A DNA stretch of 64,000 nt from an uncultured Clostridia bacterium (GCA_944383495.1 CALWPT010000005.1:50583-114582); one strand, 5' to 3'; shown: positions 51,896-62,023, counted from the first letter of the stretch. Notes: a model not told the origin generated them from the sequence alone. Translations and numbers: made by a program.

Positions 51896-53001
51896 CAGTC
51901 GTCAACCGCGATATCTATGTTCACCTTAGGCGCCGGGGCAGGCCCCTCTGCGGCAGGCGCTTCCACCCGGACAGGTGCGGTGGGCATCCGGCGGGATTTA
52001 ATAATCTTATCAGCGTTTTCCCGAATTTTTTGTTCCACCTCAGCAGCCGCGTCGGGATGCTCCATAAAATATTGCTTAGCGTTGTCCCGGCCTTGGCCTA
52101 AGCGGATGTCGCCGTACGAAAACCACGCGCCGCTTTTCTGGACGATCCCCGCCTTGACCCCTAAGTCCACCAGCTCGCCTTCTTTGGAAATCCCCTGGCC
52201 GTACATGATATCGAATTCCGCTTCACGGAATGGCGGCGCCACTTTGTTTTTAACCACTTTTACACGAGTGCGGGAGCCAATCATTTCTCCATTCGCCTTC
52301 AGGGTTTCAAGACGGCGGATATCCATGCGCACGCTGGAGTAAAATTTCAGCGCCCGGCCGCCCGAAGTAACTTCTGGATTGCCGTAAACTACTCCCACCT
52401 TTTCCCGAAGCTGGTTTATGAAAATGGCCACGCAGTTGGACTTGCCGATACAGCCGGCCAGCTTGCGCAGCGCCTGGGACATCAGCCGCGCCTGCAAGCC
52501 CACGTGAGAGTCGCCCATTTCTCCTTCAATTTCCGCCCGGGGAACCAACGCCGCCACCGAGTCGATTACGATCACGTCAATGGCATTGGATCGAACCAGC
52601 GCCTCTGCGATTTCCAGCGCCTGCTCGCCGGTGTCCGGCTGGGACACCAGCATCGAGTCGATATTCACCCCCAGAGCCGAGGAATACTCCGGATCCAACG
52701 CATGTTCCACGTCCACAAAGGCCACTTCCCCACCCCGCTTTTGGGCTTCTGCGGCAATGTGAAGTGCAATTGTGGTTTTGCCGGAGGATTCCGGGCCGTA
52801 AATCTCAATAATGCGGCCCCGGGGAACGCCGCCGATGCCAAGGGCCAGGTCCAGCGATAAGGAACCGGTGGAAATCGCCTCAATATTGAGGTGAGAATTT
52901 TCACCCAGCTTCATAACGGCCCCCTTGCCAAACTGCTTTTCGATCTGGCTCAAAGCGGTTTCCAACGCTTTTTGCCGGTTCTGCTTTTGCTTTTCATCCA
53001 T
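51895..53001 (-). CDS. recA: Recombinase RecA
   Basis: Catalyses strand exchange and activates the SOS response. The 368-residue protein has Walker A GPESSGKT (69-76), Walker [11 protein letters not shown], the L2-loop segment [20 protein letters not shown] and an Ala/Pro-rich C-terminal tail. It lies in an operon with prmC before it and recX-rimO after it. I find no LexA box in the 46-base gap before it, so any SOS control must act further upstream. The cinA gene, often next to recA in Firmicutes, is elsewhere in this window. Confidence 0.98.
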   Translation of the reverse strand: MDEKQKQNRQKALETALSQIEKQFGKGAVMKLGENSHLNIEAISTGSLSLDLALGIGGVPRGRIIEIYGPESSGKTTIALHIAAEAQKRGGEVAFVDVEHALDPEYSSALGVNIDSMLVSQPDTGEQALEIAEALVRSNAIDVIVIDSVAALVPRAEIEGEMGDSHVGLQARLMSQALRKLAGCIGKSNCVAIFINQLREKVGVVYGNPEVTSGGRALKFYSSVRMDIRRLETLKANGEMIGSRTRVKVVKNKVAPPFREAEFDIMYGQGISKEGELVDLGVKAGIVQKSGAWFSYGDIRLGQGRDNAKQYFMEHPDAAAEVEQKIRENADKIIKSRRMPTAPVRVEAPAAEGPAPAPKVNIDIAVDD

Positions 53002-53047
53002 TTAAAAATCCCTGCCTTACTTTTTGCGGCCAAGGCCGCTCATTGAC

Positions 53048-53890
53048 TCATGATCTTTTGATTCCTGCCACAACCCGGTCGTTGCCTCCCAGATCCCTGT
53101 AAACGCGAATTTCCGACAGCTCTGCAGCGTGAAACAATTCCTTCACCGCTTTTCCTTGGTCAAACCCGATTTCCACCGCCAACAGTCCGCCGGGCGCCAG
53201 CAGCGGCGCCCAAAATAGGCAAATCGCCTGATAAAACCGAAGGCCGTCGCCGCCGCCGTCCAAAGCGGAGAAGGGTTCCCTTTGCACCTCGGGTTGCAGG
53301 CTTTGCAGCGCGGAAGAGGGGATATAGGGCGGATTGCTTACAATACAATCAAACGCTTCTTTCACGCCAGGCGGCCGCAAAACGTCAGCGCGAACCGCCC
53401 GGACGATTCCCCCGTGTCTTTCCGCATTGCGCAAAAGGTAGGAAAAAGCGGGTTCTTCCCATTCCACCGCCGTCACGCGGGCAAAGGGCTGGTTTTTCGC
53501 CACGGCAATTCCCACCGCCCCTGTCCCCGCGCATAAGTCCAGCACAGCAGGCGACGGCCTGTTTTGCAGAAAAGAGAGGGCAGTTTCTACCAGCAGCTCC
53601 GTTTCCGGCCGGGGAATCAGCACTCCCTCTCCCACAGCAAAGGTCAATCCGAAAAAATCCCAACTCCCCAAAATATACTGCAAAGGCCGGCCAGACAACC
53701 GATCTTCCACCATGCGCCGCAGCGCCGCAGCCCGCTCAAACGGCTGGTGGTAAAGCATACGAATCCGGGCCAGGGGCGTCCCTTGCAGCCAGGCGATCAT
53801 GCAGCGCGCCTCAAACGCAGCCGATTGCCGCAGTCCAGGCGCTTTCGCCAATGCCTGTTCCGCCTTCCGGCAGGCTTCTCCTACCGTCAC
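53048..53890 (-). CDS. prmC: Release factor glutamine methyltransferase
   Basis: Methylates the GGQ glutamine of release factors. The 280-residue protein has an N-terminal helical domain, the SAM motif DLCAGTGAVGIAVA and the catalytic NPPY (VSNPPYIPSS). The start is GTG 53890, overlapping the DUF1385 stop by four bases, with GGGGAGGA upstream; the longer frame has no homology. The DUF1385-prmC order is common, although prfA is not next. Confidence 0.95.
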   Translation of the reverse strand: MTVGEACRKAEQALAKAPGLRQSAAFEARCMIAWLQGTPLARIRMLYHQPFERAAALRRMVEDRLSGRPLQYILGSWDFFGLTFAVGEGVLIPRPETELLVETALSFLQNRPSPAVLDLCAGTGAVGIAVAKNQPFARVTAVEWEEPAFSYLLRNAERHGGIVRAVRADVLRPPGVKEAFDCIVSNPPYIPSSALQSLQPEVQREPFSALDGGGDGLRFYQAICLFWAPLLAPGGLLAVEIGFDQGKAVKELFHAAELSEIRVYRDLGGNDRVVAGIKRS

Positions 53891-54837
53891 ATCCGATCCT
53901 CCCCGTTTTCGGGAATCACATCGGTCAGCGCGGCGATGGCCACCTCCAGCATACCGTCTTCCGGCTCCCGTGTGGTAATCCGCTGCACCCATTTGCCCGG
54001 CATGGAAACAACCCGAGTAAAGGTATTATCGTGCTTGCCGCAGTACCGGATGATCTCAAAGCCAATCCCGCAGAACAAGGGCAGCATCAGGATTTTCACC
54101 GCCACCCATAAAACGGGAAGCTTGGCAATGCCCGGCACAATCCACACCAAACAGGACGACAGCAATATGCTGATCAGGATCATAAACACCATAAAGGAGG
54201 TTCCGCAGCGGGGATGAAAGCGGCTGAATTTTCGGCAATTTTCTACAGTTAAAGGCTCGTTTGCCTCATAGCAAAAAATGGTTTTATGTTCGGCCCCATG
54301 AAACATGAACACCCTTTTGATCTCCTTCATCATTGAAACAAGAACAATATACAGCAGAAACAAGGCGAATTTCATGATTCCTTCAAACAGGCCCCGGAAC
54401 GCGGATAAATCCGCCGCCGTTATGCCGTCTATCCAGTTGAAAATATAAGTGGGGCAGAAAAAGAAAAGGAAAAATGCAAGCCCAAAACCCAAAATGGTGG
54501 CAATCACCGACAACACAGCAAACAGCTTATTATCCTTTTCCTTTTGTTCCTCGGTCCGCTCTTCTTCCGTTGCCGCCAGTTCCGCGGATCGCATCAGCAC
54601 CTTGTAGCCGTTGAGCATGCTTTCCACAAACGCCATCACGCCGCGGATCAGCGGCAGGCGCAGCACCCTGTATTTTTCCCGGGGGCTTGTGTACCTGCAT
54701 TCTTCCACATACAGTTCCCCCGACGGCAGCCGAACGCCCAAGGACGTCTTCGTCGGCCCCCGCATCATGATGCCTTCCATAACGGCCATTCCGCCGATGG
54801 AAGTAAATTTACAGCTTTTTTTCGGTTTTTTAGACAT
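53887..54837 (-). CDS. DUF1385 membrane protein (YqhQ-like)
   Basis: A 316-residue protein with the DUF1385 start IGGMAVMEGIMMRGP, several membrane segments (about 110-160 and 220-270), and the family motif FHGAEHKTIFCYE with RFHPRCGTSF after it. Its function is unknown. ATG 54837 follows GGAG; the frame upstream overlaps the kinase region and is not used. It is coupled to prmC by a four-base overlap. Confidence 0.9.
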   Translation of the reverse strand: MSKKPKKSCKFTSIGGMAVMEGIMMRGPTKTSLGVRLPSGELYVEECRYTSPREKYRVLRLPLIRGVMAFVESMLNGYKVLMRSAELAATEEERTEEQKEKDNKLFAVLSVIATILGFGLAFFLFFFCPTYIFNWIDGITAADLSAFRGLFEGIMKFALFLLYIVLVSMMKEIKRVFMFHGAEHKTIFCYEANEPLTVENCRKFSRFHPRCGTSFMVFMILISILLSSCLVWIVPGIAKLPVLWVAVKILMLPLFCGIGFEIIRYCGKHDNTFTRVVSMPGKWVQRITTREPEDGMLEVAIAALTDVIPENGEDRM

Positions 54838-54874
54838 TGTCACTCCATTTCTCCGCCACAAACCGGCGGTACGA

Positions 54875-56296
54875 TCAGGATACAAAGGGAAGGAAAATGC
54901 TGACTGTCGTCCCGACCCCTTCCTTGGAATCCACCTCCAGAATTCCCTTGTGGTATTTAATGATTTCATCCGCCACGGCAAGGCCGATGCCGGAGCCCCG
55001 GACGTCTTTATTGGCCTTATAAAACTTGGCCTTGACCTTTTGCAGATCTTCGGCCGCGATGCCACAGCCGGTATCCTTCACCGTGACCTCTATATACACA
55101 TCCTGCTGGGCGGCTTCCACCAGGACCTGGCCGCCCTTTTGGGTGTATTTCAGCGCATTGTCAATAATATTGATAAACACCTGCCGCAGCCGGTCAGGAT
55201 CGCCCATAACCGGAGGCAGGGATTTGGGCTCCACATAAATTAAGTCAATCCCCCGCTGGCGGGCCGCGTCTTCATACAAGTAAACCGCTTCCCCCAGCTC
55301 GGCCAGCAGGTCAATTTTTTCCATATGAAAGGTAAAATGCCCCGACTGCATCCGGGAAAAATCAAGAAGATCCTCCACAAGGCCGCTCAGCCGTTCCGAT
55401 TCGTTAATGATAACGCTTAAGCCTTTGTGCACCAGCGCCGGATCGGTCTCAGCAGACATGTCCACCGTTTCTCCCCAGCCCTTTATGACCGTCAGGGGCG
55501 TGCGAAGCTCATGGGAAATGGATGAGATGAATTCATTTTTCATGTTTTCTGCCGATTTCAGCTCTGAAGCCATATAGTTAATGGTATCGCACAGCTTACC
55601 AATTTCGTCTGCTTCCCGCACAGCCAGTCGGACGTCAAAATTCCCCGCGGCAATACGGTTGGCGGTTTCGGTGATCTCCCGAATCGGAGAGGTGATGGAC
55701 TTAATGAAAAACAGCCCCGATAGAGACACCAGCAACAAAATTAAAACGCCGACGCCCACCAGCGTCAATATATTCATTAATATCTCGCCATCCACGTCCT
55801 CCAGGGAAACCACAAATCGCAGGATCCCGGCGCTGACCTGTGAATCGGACGGCTGAAGCACCATCGTCCAAGTCATAAGCTTTTCCCCCATGGGGCTCTT
55901 GCCAATCCACCTTGCCGTTCCGTCCTCCGACTGGCGGGCGGCGGAAAAATCCACATGCTCTAAATCAGGCTGGGTGTAACCAGAGGTAGAAACGATCGGC
56001 CTGCCATCCCGGTCATAGACCTGAACCTCCATTTTTCCCTTATCTTCAAAGTTCTCTGCAAATTCCTTGGCAGCCAGCTCAAATTCGGAGGGCGTCGCGC
56101 TGGTGTACCGGCCGAAATAAGACGTAAAGGTCCTCATACAAGAGGAATAAAGGCTTGTGTCTACCGAATCGTAATAATAATTTTTGACGAAAAAGCCCAA
56201 GGCCAGTTCGGAAATCACAATCACCACGAATACGACGATCAGCACATTGAAAATCCAGCGACGGGTCAATCCCCGTACCATAATGATGGTATCCAC
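54875..56296 (-). CDS. Sensor histidine kinase
   Basis: A 473-residue membrane kinase with a signal-anchor segment (about 14-36), an extracellular domain of about 135 residues, a second membrane segment (173-198), a HAMP region, a HisKA domain with the phosphorylated His262 (SISHELRTPL) and an ATPase domain with GSGIGLAVADEI. The GTG at 56296 lies seven bases after GGGAGG; the TTG at 56302 is too close. Partner and target are the regulator before it. The signal is unknown; the neighbours suggest cell-envelope sensing. Confidence 0.93.
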   Translation of the reverse strand: MDTIIMVRGLTRRWIFNVLIVVFVVIVISELALGFFVKNYYYDSVDTSLYSSCMRTFTSYFGRYTSATPSEFELAAKEFAENFEDKGKMEVQVYDRDGRPIVSTSGYTQPDLEHVDFSAARQSEDGTARWIGKSPMGEKLMTWTMVLQPSDSQVSAGILRFVVSLEDVDGEILMNILTLVGVGVLILLLVSLSGLFFIKSITSPIREITETANRIAAGNFDVRLAVREADEIGKLCDTINYMASELKSAENMKNEFISSISHELRTPLTVIKGWGETVDMSAETDPALVHKGLSVIINESERLSGLVEDLLDFSRMQSGHFTFHMEKIDLLAELGEAVYLYEDAARQRGIDLIYVEPKSLPPVMGDPDRLRQVFINIIDNALKYTQKGGQVLVEAAQQDVYIEVTVKDTGCGIAAEDLQKVKAKFYKANKDVRGSGIGLAVADEIIKYHKGILEVDSKEGVGTTVSIFLPFVS

Positions 56297-56331
56297 GAAC
56301 AAGCCTCCCTTCTTTTAGCCTATAACCAGCG

Positions 56332-57039
56332 CTAAACCACCCATTTATATCCTTTGCCCCAAACCGTTACCAAATGCCGGGGCACGGATGGATCATCCTC
56401 TATCTTCATGCGCAGGCGCCGAACGTTTACATCCACGATCTTTTCCTCGCCCAAATAGGTGTCGCCCCACACCCGCTTCAGGATTTCGCTGCGGCTCAGG
56501 GGCACCTCCGGCGCGGTGAACAGACATTCCAAAATTTGAAATTCCACCTGGGTCAACACAATGGCCCGCCCATTTTCGTGAAGCGTCCGCCGCCGCAGGT
56601 TCAAAGTAAAATTCCCTAGAACGATTTCATCCCGCTGGACAATGTTGACCGTGCCCGTAGCCTGCATCTCCATCCGCCGGCAGAGCGCGTCCACCCGCAC
56701 CAGCAGTTCCGATGGGCTGAAGGGCTTGGTGATGTAATCGTCGGCTCCCAGCATAAGGCCGCTGATTTTATCCACCTCCTGGGATTTGGCGGTGAGCATG
56801 ATGATCCCCACTGTGCTGCTGCGCGCCCGAATCGTCCGGCAAACCTCCATCCCATCAATGCCCGGCATCATTATATCCAGCAGCACAACCTGAAAATTAC
56901 CGTTTTCTTCCTCAAATTTTGTCAGCGCGTCAAAGCCGTTGACCGCTTCCACCGTTTCATAACCGCCCCGCTGTAAGTTGATCACCTCAAACTGGCGGAT
57001 TGCGTCTTCATCCTCCACGACCAATATCCTTCTGCTCAT
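56332..57039 (-). CDS. OmpR/PhoB-family response regulator
   Basis: A 235-residue regulator with a receiver domain (phospho-acceptor Asp55 in VVLLDIMMPG, acidic pair ED at 9-11, KPF near residue 107) and a winged-helix DNA-binding domain ending VWGKGYKWVV. AGGAGG lies six bases before the ATG. It pairs with the kinase 35 bases downstream. Confidence 0.95.
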   Translation of the reverse strand: MSRRILVVEDEDAIRQFEVINLQRGGYETVEAVNGFDALTKFEEENGNFQVVLLDIMMPGIDGMEVCRTIRARSSTVGIIMLTAKSQEVDKISGLMLGADDYITKPFSPSELLVRVDALCRRMEMQATGTVNIVQRDEIVLGNFTLNLRRRTLHENGRAIVLTQVEFQILECLFTAPEVPLSRSEILKRVWGDTYLGEEKIVDVNVRRLRMKIEDDPSVPRHLVTVWGKGYKWVV

Positions 57040-57054
57040 GCCGCTCCTCCTATC

Positions 57055-58365
57055 CTAGATAAACCGAAACTTGCTGGCAACCTCCTGGGCGGAAATTCCC
57101 AGTTCGCCTGCGTCTTTTCCCAAACGGTAGGCGTAAACCAGGTCATTTCTGATCCCCAACTGGCTGAAATCCTTGTGTTCCCCCGTATTCCATTCTGTTT
57201 GGGTAAACACCTGTAAGGCCAGCAGCTCCGCACCCTTTTGGCTTTTGGAAAAATCCCACTGGTAAAACACCCGGCTGCGGTCTCCCAGCGATTTATCCAA
57301 TGTCACGTTTCCGACCCACGCCTCCGGCAACTCAAAATAATATCCGTCTACGTAATTCATCACGCAGGTCATGACAACCTCGAACTGAACGCCGTCGTAC
57401 CGCCGCCACAGTGTGATATACGGACGGTTGGCGTCGGCTGCATTCTCATAGCCTAGCATAACGGTAAGGCTGGGAATCTCTAAAACCCCGTCTCCGTCAA
57501 TATCCTGGCAGGGAGAAGCCGATTGCCGGAAGGTCGTCAGCGTTTCCTTTCGCCCAGGATCGAAAACCGGATTCATTAAAGCGCCTTCCTCATTCAGACA
57601 CACAATATCCGTAACCATTGCGCTGGCGCCTTTATACGAGTCAATATAAGCGCCCATCCGCTCTCCCACCGGGGAAACGCGGATAGAGGCAATACCAGTG
57701 ATCATCGGATCCAAATCCGCAGTGCCCATCTGCCGCTGCTTGCCGCCCGCTAAGGAGACCATGCTGGCCGTTGTGACCTGCTGAACGGTATTTAAATTGA
57801 CCATCATTAGCTCGTCCAATCCATCTCCGTTGAAATCGTAACAGGAAAATTCCGTGTAGATTTCCTTATATAAGCTGTTAAGGCCCCCGTTTTCATATGC
57901 AAACACATTTAGCTGCTTTTGCTGGGTGCTGTACAAGCTGCAACCCAGCAGGATATTCACCGCCCCGGCATCGGTCAGCGCCGCTGTTTGAACGCTGTCG
58001 ATCCCCGTGCTCTCCAGCTTCAAATCGGCCATGGATTTCCATTCGTCGTCCACCCGATCCAACAGGTTTAAATGGGTTGCAGAGCCATCCGTAGTAGGCG
58101 TATAAAAAGCCAGCGCCTCTTTTTCGCCATCTCCGTCCAGATCCTTCAGCACGTAGGCCGACCGGTAATCCCCAGATTTTGGATAGACCAGGCGCACATC
58201 CTTACCGACCGCCTGCTTAAGCGCATCCTCCACCCCGGCAAATTCCCCCGCCGGGCGGGGCGGACGCATCTGGCCGACAGGATCCGTTCCCAGAAGAGAG
58301 CAAGATGAACAAAGCAAAGGGATGCAAACGCACATTTGCAAAACAATCAGTATGCTCCGTTTCAT
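57055..58365 (-). CDS. Lipoprotein with FG-GAP/VCBS-like repeats
   Basis: A 436-residue lipoprotein. The signal sequence ends in a cysteine-rich lipobox region (LLCSSCS). Three Asp-rich calcium-loop motifs, DLDGDGEKE, DFNGDGLDE and DIDGDGVLE, each followed by a hydrophobic strand, mark a beta-propeller of the FG-GAP/VCBS type. Such propellers bind ligands or partners on the cell surface. It lies immediately upstream (16 bases) of the response regulator in the same operon, so it may feed the signal to the kinase. ATG 58365 has AGGGTGA at a good distance; the GTG at 58374 overlaps that site. Confidence 0.8.
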   Translation of the reverse strand: MKRSILIVLQMCVCIPLLCSSCSLLGTDPVGQMRPPRPAGEFAGVEDALKQAVGKDVRLVYPKSGDYRSAYVLKDLDGDGEKEALAFYTPTTDGSATHLNLLDRVDDEWKSMADLKLESTGIDSVQTAALTDAGAVNILLGCSLYSTQQKQLNVFAYENGGLNSLYKEIYTEFSCYDFNGDGLDELMMVNLNTVQQVTTASMVSLAGGKQRQMGTADLDPMITGIASIRVSPVGERMGAYIDSYKGASAMVTDIVCLNEEGALMNPVFDPGRKETLTTFRQSASPCQDIDGDGVLEIPSLTVMLGYENAADANRPYITLWRRYDGVQFEVVMTCVMNYVDGYYFELPEAWVGNVTLDKSLGDRSRVFYQWDFSKSQKGAELLALQVFTQTEWNTGEHKDFSQLGIRNDLVYAYRLGKDAGELGISAQEVASKFRFI

Positions 58366-58392
58366 TTTTCTCACCCTTTCCCGTCAAATATG

Positions 58393-59412
58393 CTACTCAA
58401 TCGCCAAATCCTGTAGGGTACGGAAGGCATAATCCCCGTTTTTCAGCAGATCCATATTCCTAAGCGCCCTGCCGGTGCCAAACGCGACGCACAGCTTGGG
58501 CTCCGGCGCCCTGCGGACCTTGATATGGGTGTAGTGTGCTAAATATTCGTCAAATCCCCGGATCAAGGAGCCGTTTCCCGACAGCAAAACCCCGTCGGTA
58601 ATAATGTCGCCGATTAGTTCCGGCGGCGTATTCTCCAGTACCGACTGCACCGCCTTACAAATGGCGTTCGCCGTATCCGCTACCGCCGTGCACACCTGAC
58701 TGGCGGTGATTTCAAAGGCCTGGGGCAGCCCTGTGAACAGGTTACGGCCCTTGGCGGTCATTGCCAGCTCAAACGGGCGTTCGGTCACGCATCCGATGGT
58801 TTTTTTGATGTTCTCCGCTGTCCGCGGCCCGATGAGCACATTGCATTCCTTTCGCACATATCGGGTAATGGCATCGTCAAAGTCGCAGCCCGCCACCCGG
58901 GCGGACTCGCATTTGGCCAAGCCTCCCATGGATAAAACCGCTACATCGGTGGTCCCCGCGCCCACATCCACAATGATGGTTCCCCTTGGGGATGTAAAAT
59001 CCACATCATTTCCAATCGCAGCAGCCACAGGCGCCTCGATCATGCAAACGTTCCGCGCCCCCGCCGCGGTAAACGCGTCGATCACCGAACGGTGCTGGAC
59101 GGCAGTCACGCCGCTGGGCATGGAAACCATGACCCTGGGTTTGAGCATCCGGTTGGCTGAAACCTTTGAGAGAAAATGCTTTGCCAACAACTCCACCACA
59201 TCGTAGTCCGCGATTACGCCCCGTTCAATCGGGCAAAGAGCCGTGATGCGGTCAGGCGTGCGGCCGATCATTTCATAGGCCTCCTGCCCGAAGGCCACCG
59301 GCTCTCCTGTGTGGGTCTCGATTGCAATGACCGACGGCTCGTTCAGCAGTACCTGCTTGCCCGAAACAATCACCGTCCTGGCCGAACCCAAATCAACGCC
59401 GAAATCGGTCAT
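58393..59412 (-). CDS. mreB: MreB/Mbl-type actin-like shape protein
   Basis: A 339-residue actin-fold ATPase that organises wall growth. The phosphate-1 loop GVDLGSART, phosphate-2 region IIVDVGAGTTDVAVLS and adenosine loop LSGNGSLIRG are clear. No mreC/mreD follows, so it may be an Mbl- or MreBH-like copy; the sequence cannot settle this. It is the first gene of the run leading to the two-component system and recA, with a promoter about 237 bases upstream. Confidence 0.9.
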   Translation of the reverse strand: MTDFGVDLGSARTVIVSGKQVLLNEPSVIAIETHTGEPVAFGQEAYEMIGRTPDRITALCPIERGVIADYDVVELLAKHFLSKVSANRMLKPRVMVSMPSGVTAVQHRSVIDAFTAAGARNVCMIEAPVAAAIGNDVDFTSPRGTIIVDVGAGTTDVAVLSMGGLAKCESARVAGCDFDDAITRYVRKECNVLIGPRTAENIKKTIGCVTERPFELAMTAKGRNLFTGLPQAFEITASQVCTAVADTANAICKAVQSVLENTPPELIGDIITDGVLLSGNGSLIRGFDEYLAHYTHIKVRRAPEPKLCVAFGTGRALRNMDLLKNGDYAFRTLQDLAIE

Positions 59413-59809
59413 GAAACATTTCCCCCCTGGTCAATAAAGCGCGCCTATGCACGGTAATCCTGCACCGGTCTATGATCCGCTCCGAGGCGCGCCGCCATTT
59501 TTTTCAATCACAGCTGGCCTTTGCGTCATTCTTAAAAAGGAAGCCGTTTTCGCGAACGGAGCAAGCCGGATAAAAGTGTAATTACAGCTGGATCCGATGC
59601 GCCCAAAATTCCTTACAATACAACAAATCCGCGATATTTTATTTTTCTATTATATCGTATTTTCCTCTAGATTACAAGCGGGAGATTTGCAGATCCAGCA
59701 TCTTTTAGTCACTTTTCATTTTCGCTTTTTCACGTCGCTTGATGAAAAGACAAAGGGGAGGTATCTATTTTCGGCCGTAAAATTTTCTTTCCTTTCCCGC
59801 CGCGCCCCG
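59413..59809. other. Divergent region between mreB and DUF1846
   Basis: Nearly 400 gene-free bases, AT-rich in the second half. It holds the minus-strand promoter at 59649-59677 and leads into the plus-strand one at 59810-59838. The mreB leader would be about 230 bases; I recognise no regulatory RNA in it. Confidence 0.6.
59649..59677 (-). promoter_or_regulatory. Promoter candidate for the mreB run
   Basis: On the minus strand TTGTAA (59672-59677) and a perfect TATAAT (59649-59654) with a 17-base spacer. Confidence 0.65.
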
Positions 59810-59838
59810 TTGCATTGAGAATAAATATGTGATATCAT
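59810..59838 (+). promoter_or_regulatory. Promoter for DUF1846
   Basis: TTGCAT (59810-59815) and TATCAT (59833-59838) with a 17-base spacer, about 60 bases before the gene. Confidence 0.65.
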
Positions 59839-59901
59839 GTTCGTGTTGGTTTTTGAGAAAATTCGTCATTATACCACTTAAGTAAAGGAATGAACTGCGG
59901 C

Positions 59902-61386
59902 ATGAAAATCGGATTCGATAATGATGCGTACGTCAAACGGCAGAAAAAGCACATTTTAGAGCGAATTAGCTGTTTTAACAACAAGCTGTATTTGGAATTC
60001 GGGGGCAAGCTGTTTGATGACTACCACGCCGCGCGGGTTCTTCCAGGCTTTGACGTGAATAATAAAATTAAGCTGCTGCAAGCCCTGAAGGATCAAACGG
60101 AAATCATTATCGTCATCAACGCCGCAGATATTGAAAAAAACAAAATCCGGGCGGATATCGGCATTACATACGATCAGGATGTCCTGCGGCTGATCGACAA
60201 TATCCGGGCTATGGGGCTTTATGTCAGCAGCATTTTAATCTCTCAGTACACGGATCAGCCATCAGCGGACGTATTTAAAAAGAAGCTGGAAATGCGGGGG
60301 GAAAAGGCCTACATCCACCGTCCAATTTCCGGATACCCCGCCGATGTGGACCGTATCGTCAGCGACGAAGGGTATGGCTCCAACGAATATATTCCAACCA
60401 CCCGGCCGCTGGTGGTGGTTACCGCGCCCGGGCCGGGCAGCGGCAAAATGGCCACCTGCCTGTCTCAGTTGTACCATGAAAACAAACGGGGCGTACAGGC
60501 GGGCTATGCAAAATTTGAAACCTTTCCCATTTGGAACCTGCCTTTGAAGCATCCGGTGAACCTGGCATATGAAGCCGCCACCGCCGATTTAAACGATATT
60601 AATATGATTGACCCGTTTCATTTGGATGCATATGGCGTCACCACAGTGAATTACAACCGGGATATCGAGGTGTTCCCGGTGGTCAAAACCATTCTGGAAC
60701 GGGTTACCGGGCAGGAATGCATTTACAAATCTCCTACGGATATGGGCGTCAACATGGCGGGATACTGTATTTCTGACGATGAGGTAGTCTGCGAAGCCTC
60801 CCGACAGGAAATCCTGCGCCGGTATTACAATACCTGGTGCGATTATAAACAGGGCCTCGTGGACATTGAAACGGCCCGAAAGGTCGAACTGATCATGAAG
60901 CAATCAGGGATCAGCCTGGAGCAGCGGCGGGTGGTTGCCCCGGCGGTGGAAGCCGCAAAACAAGCCGATCAGCCAGTTATGGCCATCGAACTACCCGACG
61001 GAACGATGATCACCGGCAAGGGAAAAGGACTGCTCAACGCCCCGGCCAGCGCTTTGCTCAACGCAATTAAAAAGCTGGCGGGTATTTCTGACAGTATTCT
61101 TCTCATTTCTCCCATCGTACTGGAGCCCATGCTGAAGCTTAAACAAAAAACCCTGGGCAGCAGAAATCCCGCCCTTAATTTGGAGGAGGTGCTGATTGCC
61201 CTCAGCATTTGCGCCGCCACCAACCCCACGGCCGAGCTTGCCATGCGCCAACTAGATAAGCTGCGCAACTGCGAGGCGCACTGCAGCTATATGATCCTGT
61301 CCGGCGACCGGGCTATTTTCCGCAAGCTAGGCATGAATCTCACCTGCCAGCCGGAGTTTATTTCCAATAACTTGTATTTTGGATAA
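59902..61386 (+). CDS. DUF1846 domain-containing protein
   Basis: A 494-residue cytoplasmic protein matching DUF1846 along its full length: MKIGFDNDAYVKRQ, RIVSDEGYGSNEYIPTTRPLVVVTAPGPGSGKMATC in segments, and a Gly-rich GPGSGK loop that resembles a nucleotide-binding site. It is widespread in gut Firmicutes; its biochemical function is not established to my knowledge. ATG 59902 is preferred over ATG 59890 because the AAAGGA site abuts the latter. It is a single gene between a promoter and a terminator. Confidence 0.9.
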   Translation: MKIGFDNDAYVKRQKKHILERISCFNNKLYLEFGGKLFDDYHAARVLPGFDVNNKIKLLQALKDQTEIIIVINAADIEKNKIRADIGITYDQDVLRLIDNIRAMGLYVSSILISQYTDQPSADVFKKKLEMRGEKAYIHRPISGYPADVDRIVSDEGYGSNEYIPTTRPLVVVTAPGPGSGKMATCLSQLYHENKRGVQAGYAKFETFPIWNLPLKHPVNLAYEAATADLNDINMIDPFHLDAYGVTTVNYNRDIEVFPVVKTILERVTGQECIYKSPTDMGVNMAGYCISDDEVVCEASRQEILRRYYNTWCDYKQGLVDIETARKVELIMKQSGISLEQRRVVAPAVEAAKQADQPVMAIELPDGTMITGKGKGLLNAPASALLNAIKKLAGISDSILLISPIVLEPMLKLKQKTLGSRNPALNLEEVLIALSICAATNPTAELAMRQLDKLRNCEAHCSYMILSGDRAIFRKLGMNLTCQPEFISNNLYFG

Positions 61387-61508
61387 CGAAATTCCTAGGC
61401 GTCTTGAAAAGCCGGCGCTTCCTTTTGAAGCGTACGTTCTTGATTAGGCTATAAATCAGGACCTTGGCCTTTAAATCGAAATTGAAAATTATATACGGTC
61501 TATGGACG

Positions 61509-61545
61509 ACAGAACCGGCGCGGCTTTCAGCCGCGCCGGTTCTGT
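61509..61545 (+). terminator. Terminator-like hairpin after DUF1846
   Basis: Perfect 16-bp GC-rich stem ACAGAACCGGCGCGGC / GCCGCGCCGGTTCTGT with a 5-base loop, 122 bases after the stop. The following T-run is short, so it may be less efficient. Confidence 0.7.
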
Positions 61546-61602
61546 TTAAAAATGTCTCTTACCGCATGACTGAGAGCATTTTCCCGCCTCAGTCAATATA
61601 AT

Positions 61603-61881
61603 TTACGCTTCTTCCTTCATCTTTGCAAAGCATTCGCTACAGTAAACCGGGCGATCGTCCCGGGGCTGGAAAGGCACCTTCGCCTCCCCGCCGCAGGCCG
61701 CGCAGACGGCAGTATGCATTTCGCGTTCCCCACGGCTGGCGTTTTTCCGAGCGTCGCGGCAGGTCTTGCAGCGCTGGGGCTCGTTCACAAAGCCTTTCGA
61801 TTGGTAGAACTCCTGCTCGCCGGCAGTGAATACAAATTCAGCGCCGCATTCTTTGCAGATTAGGGTTTTGTCTTCGAACAT
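61603..61881 (-). CDS. Small zinc-ribbon protein
   Basis: A 92-residue protein with two zinc-binding pairs in its first half (CKEC and CKTC) and two more near the end (CAAC and CSEC), so it probably binds two zinc ions. The FVFTAGEQEFYQSKGF sequence between them is typical of the zinc-ribbon domain found in many small clostridial proteins. A nucleic-acid or protein-binding role is likely but unproven. ATG 61881 has GAGGT eight bases upstream. Confidence 0.85.
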   Translation of the reverse strand: MFEDKTLICKECGAEFVFTAGEQEFYQSKGFVNEPQRCKTCRDARKNASRGEREMHTAVCAACGGEAKVPFQPRDDRPVYCSECFAKMKEEA

Positions 61882-62023
61882 CTTTTTTACCTCGCTTGAA
61901 AATATTTGCCCCGGCCGGCCTCTCACCGGCACCTTTGAAAAACAACGCTCTGAATTAAGCTACCTGGGCATATATACAAACCGGTCGCCCGGTCTGCCGT
62001 GGAAGATAGGAAACATGCCCGCG

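Noticed and set aside
53002..53047. LexA box upstream of recA
   Set aside because: The 46-base gap has no GAAC-N4-GTTC-like palindrome.
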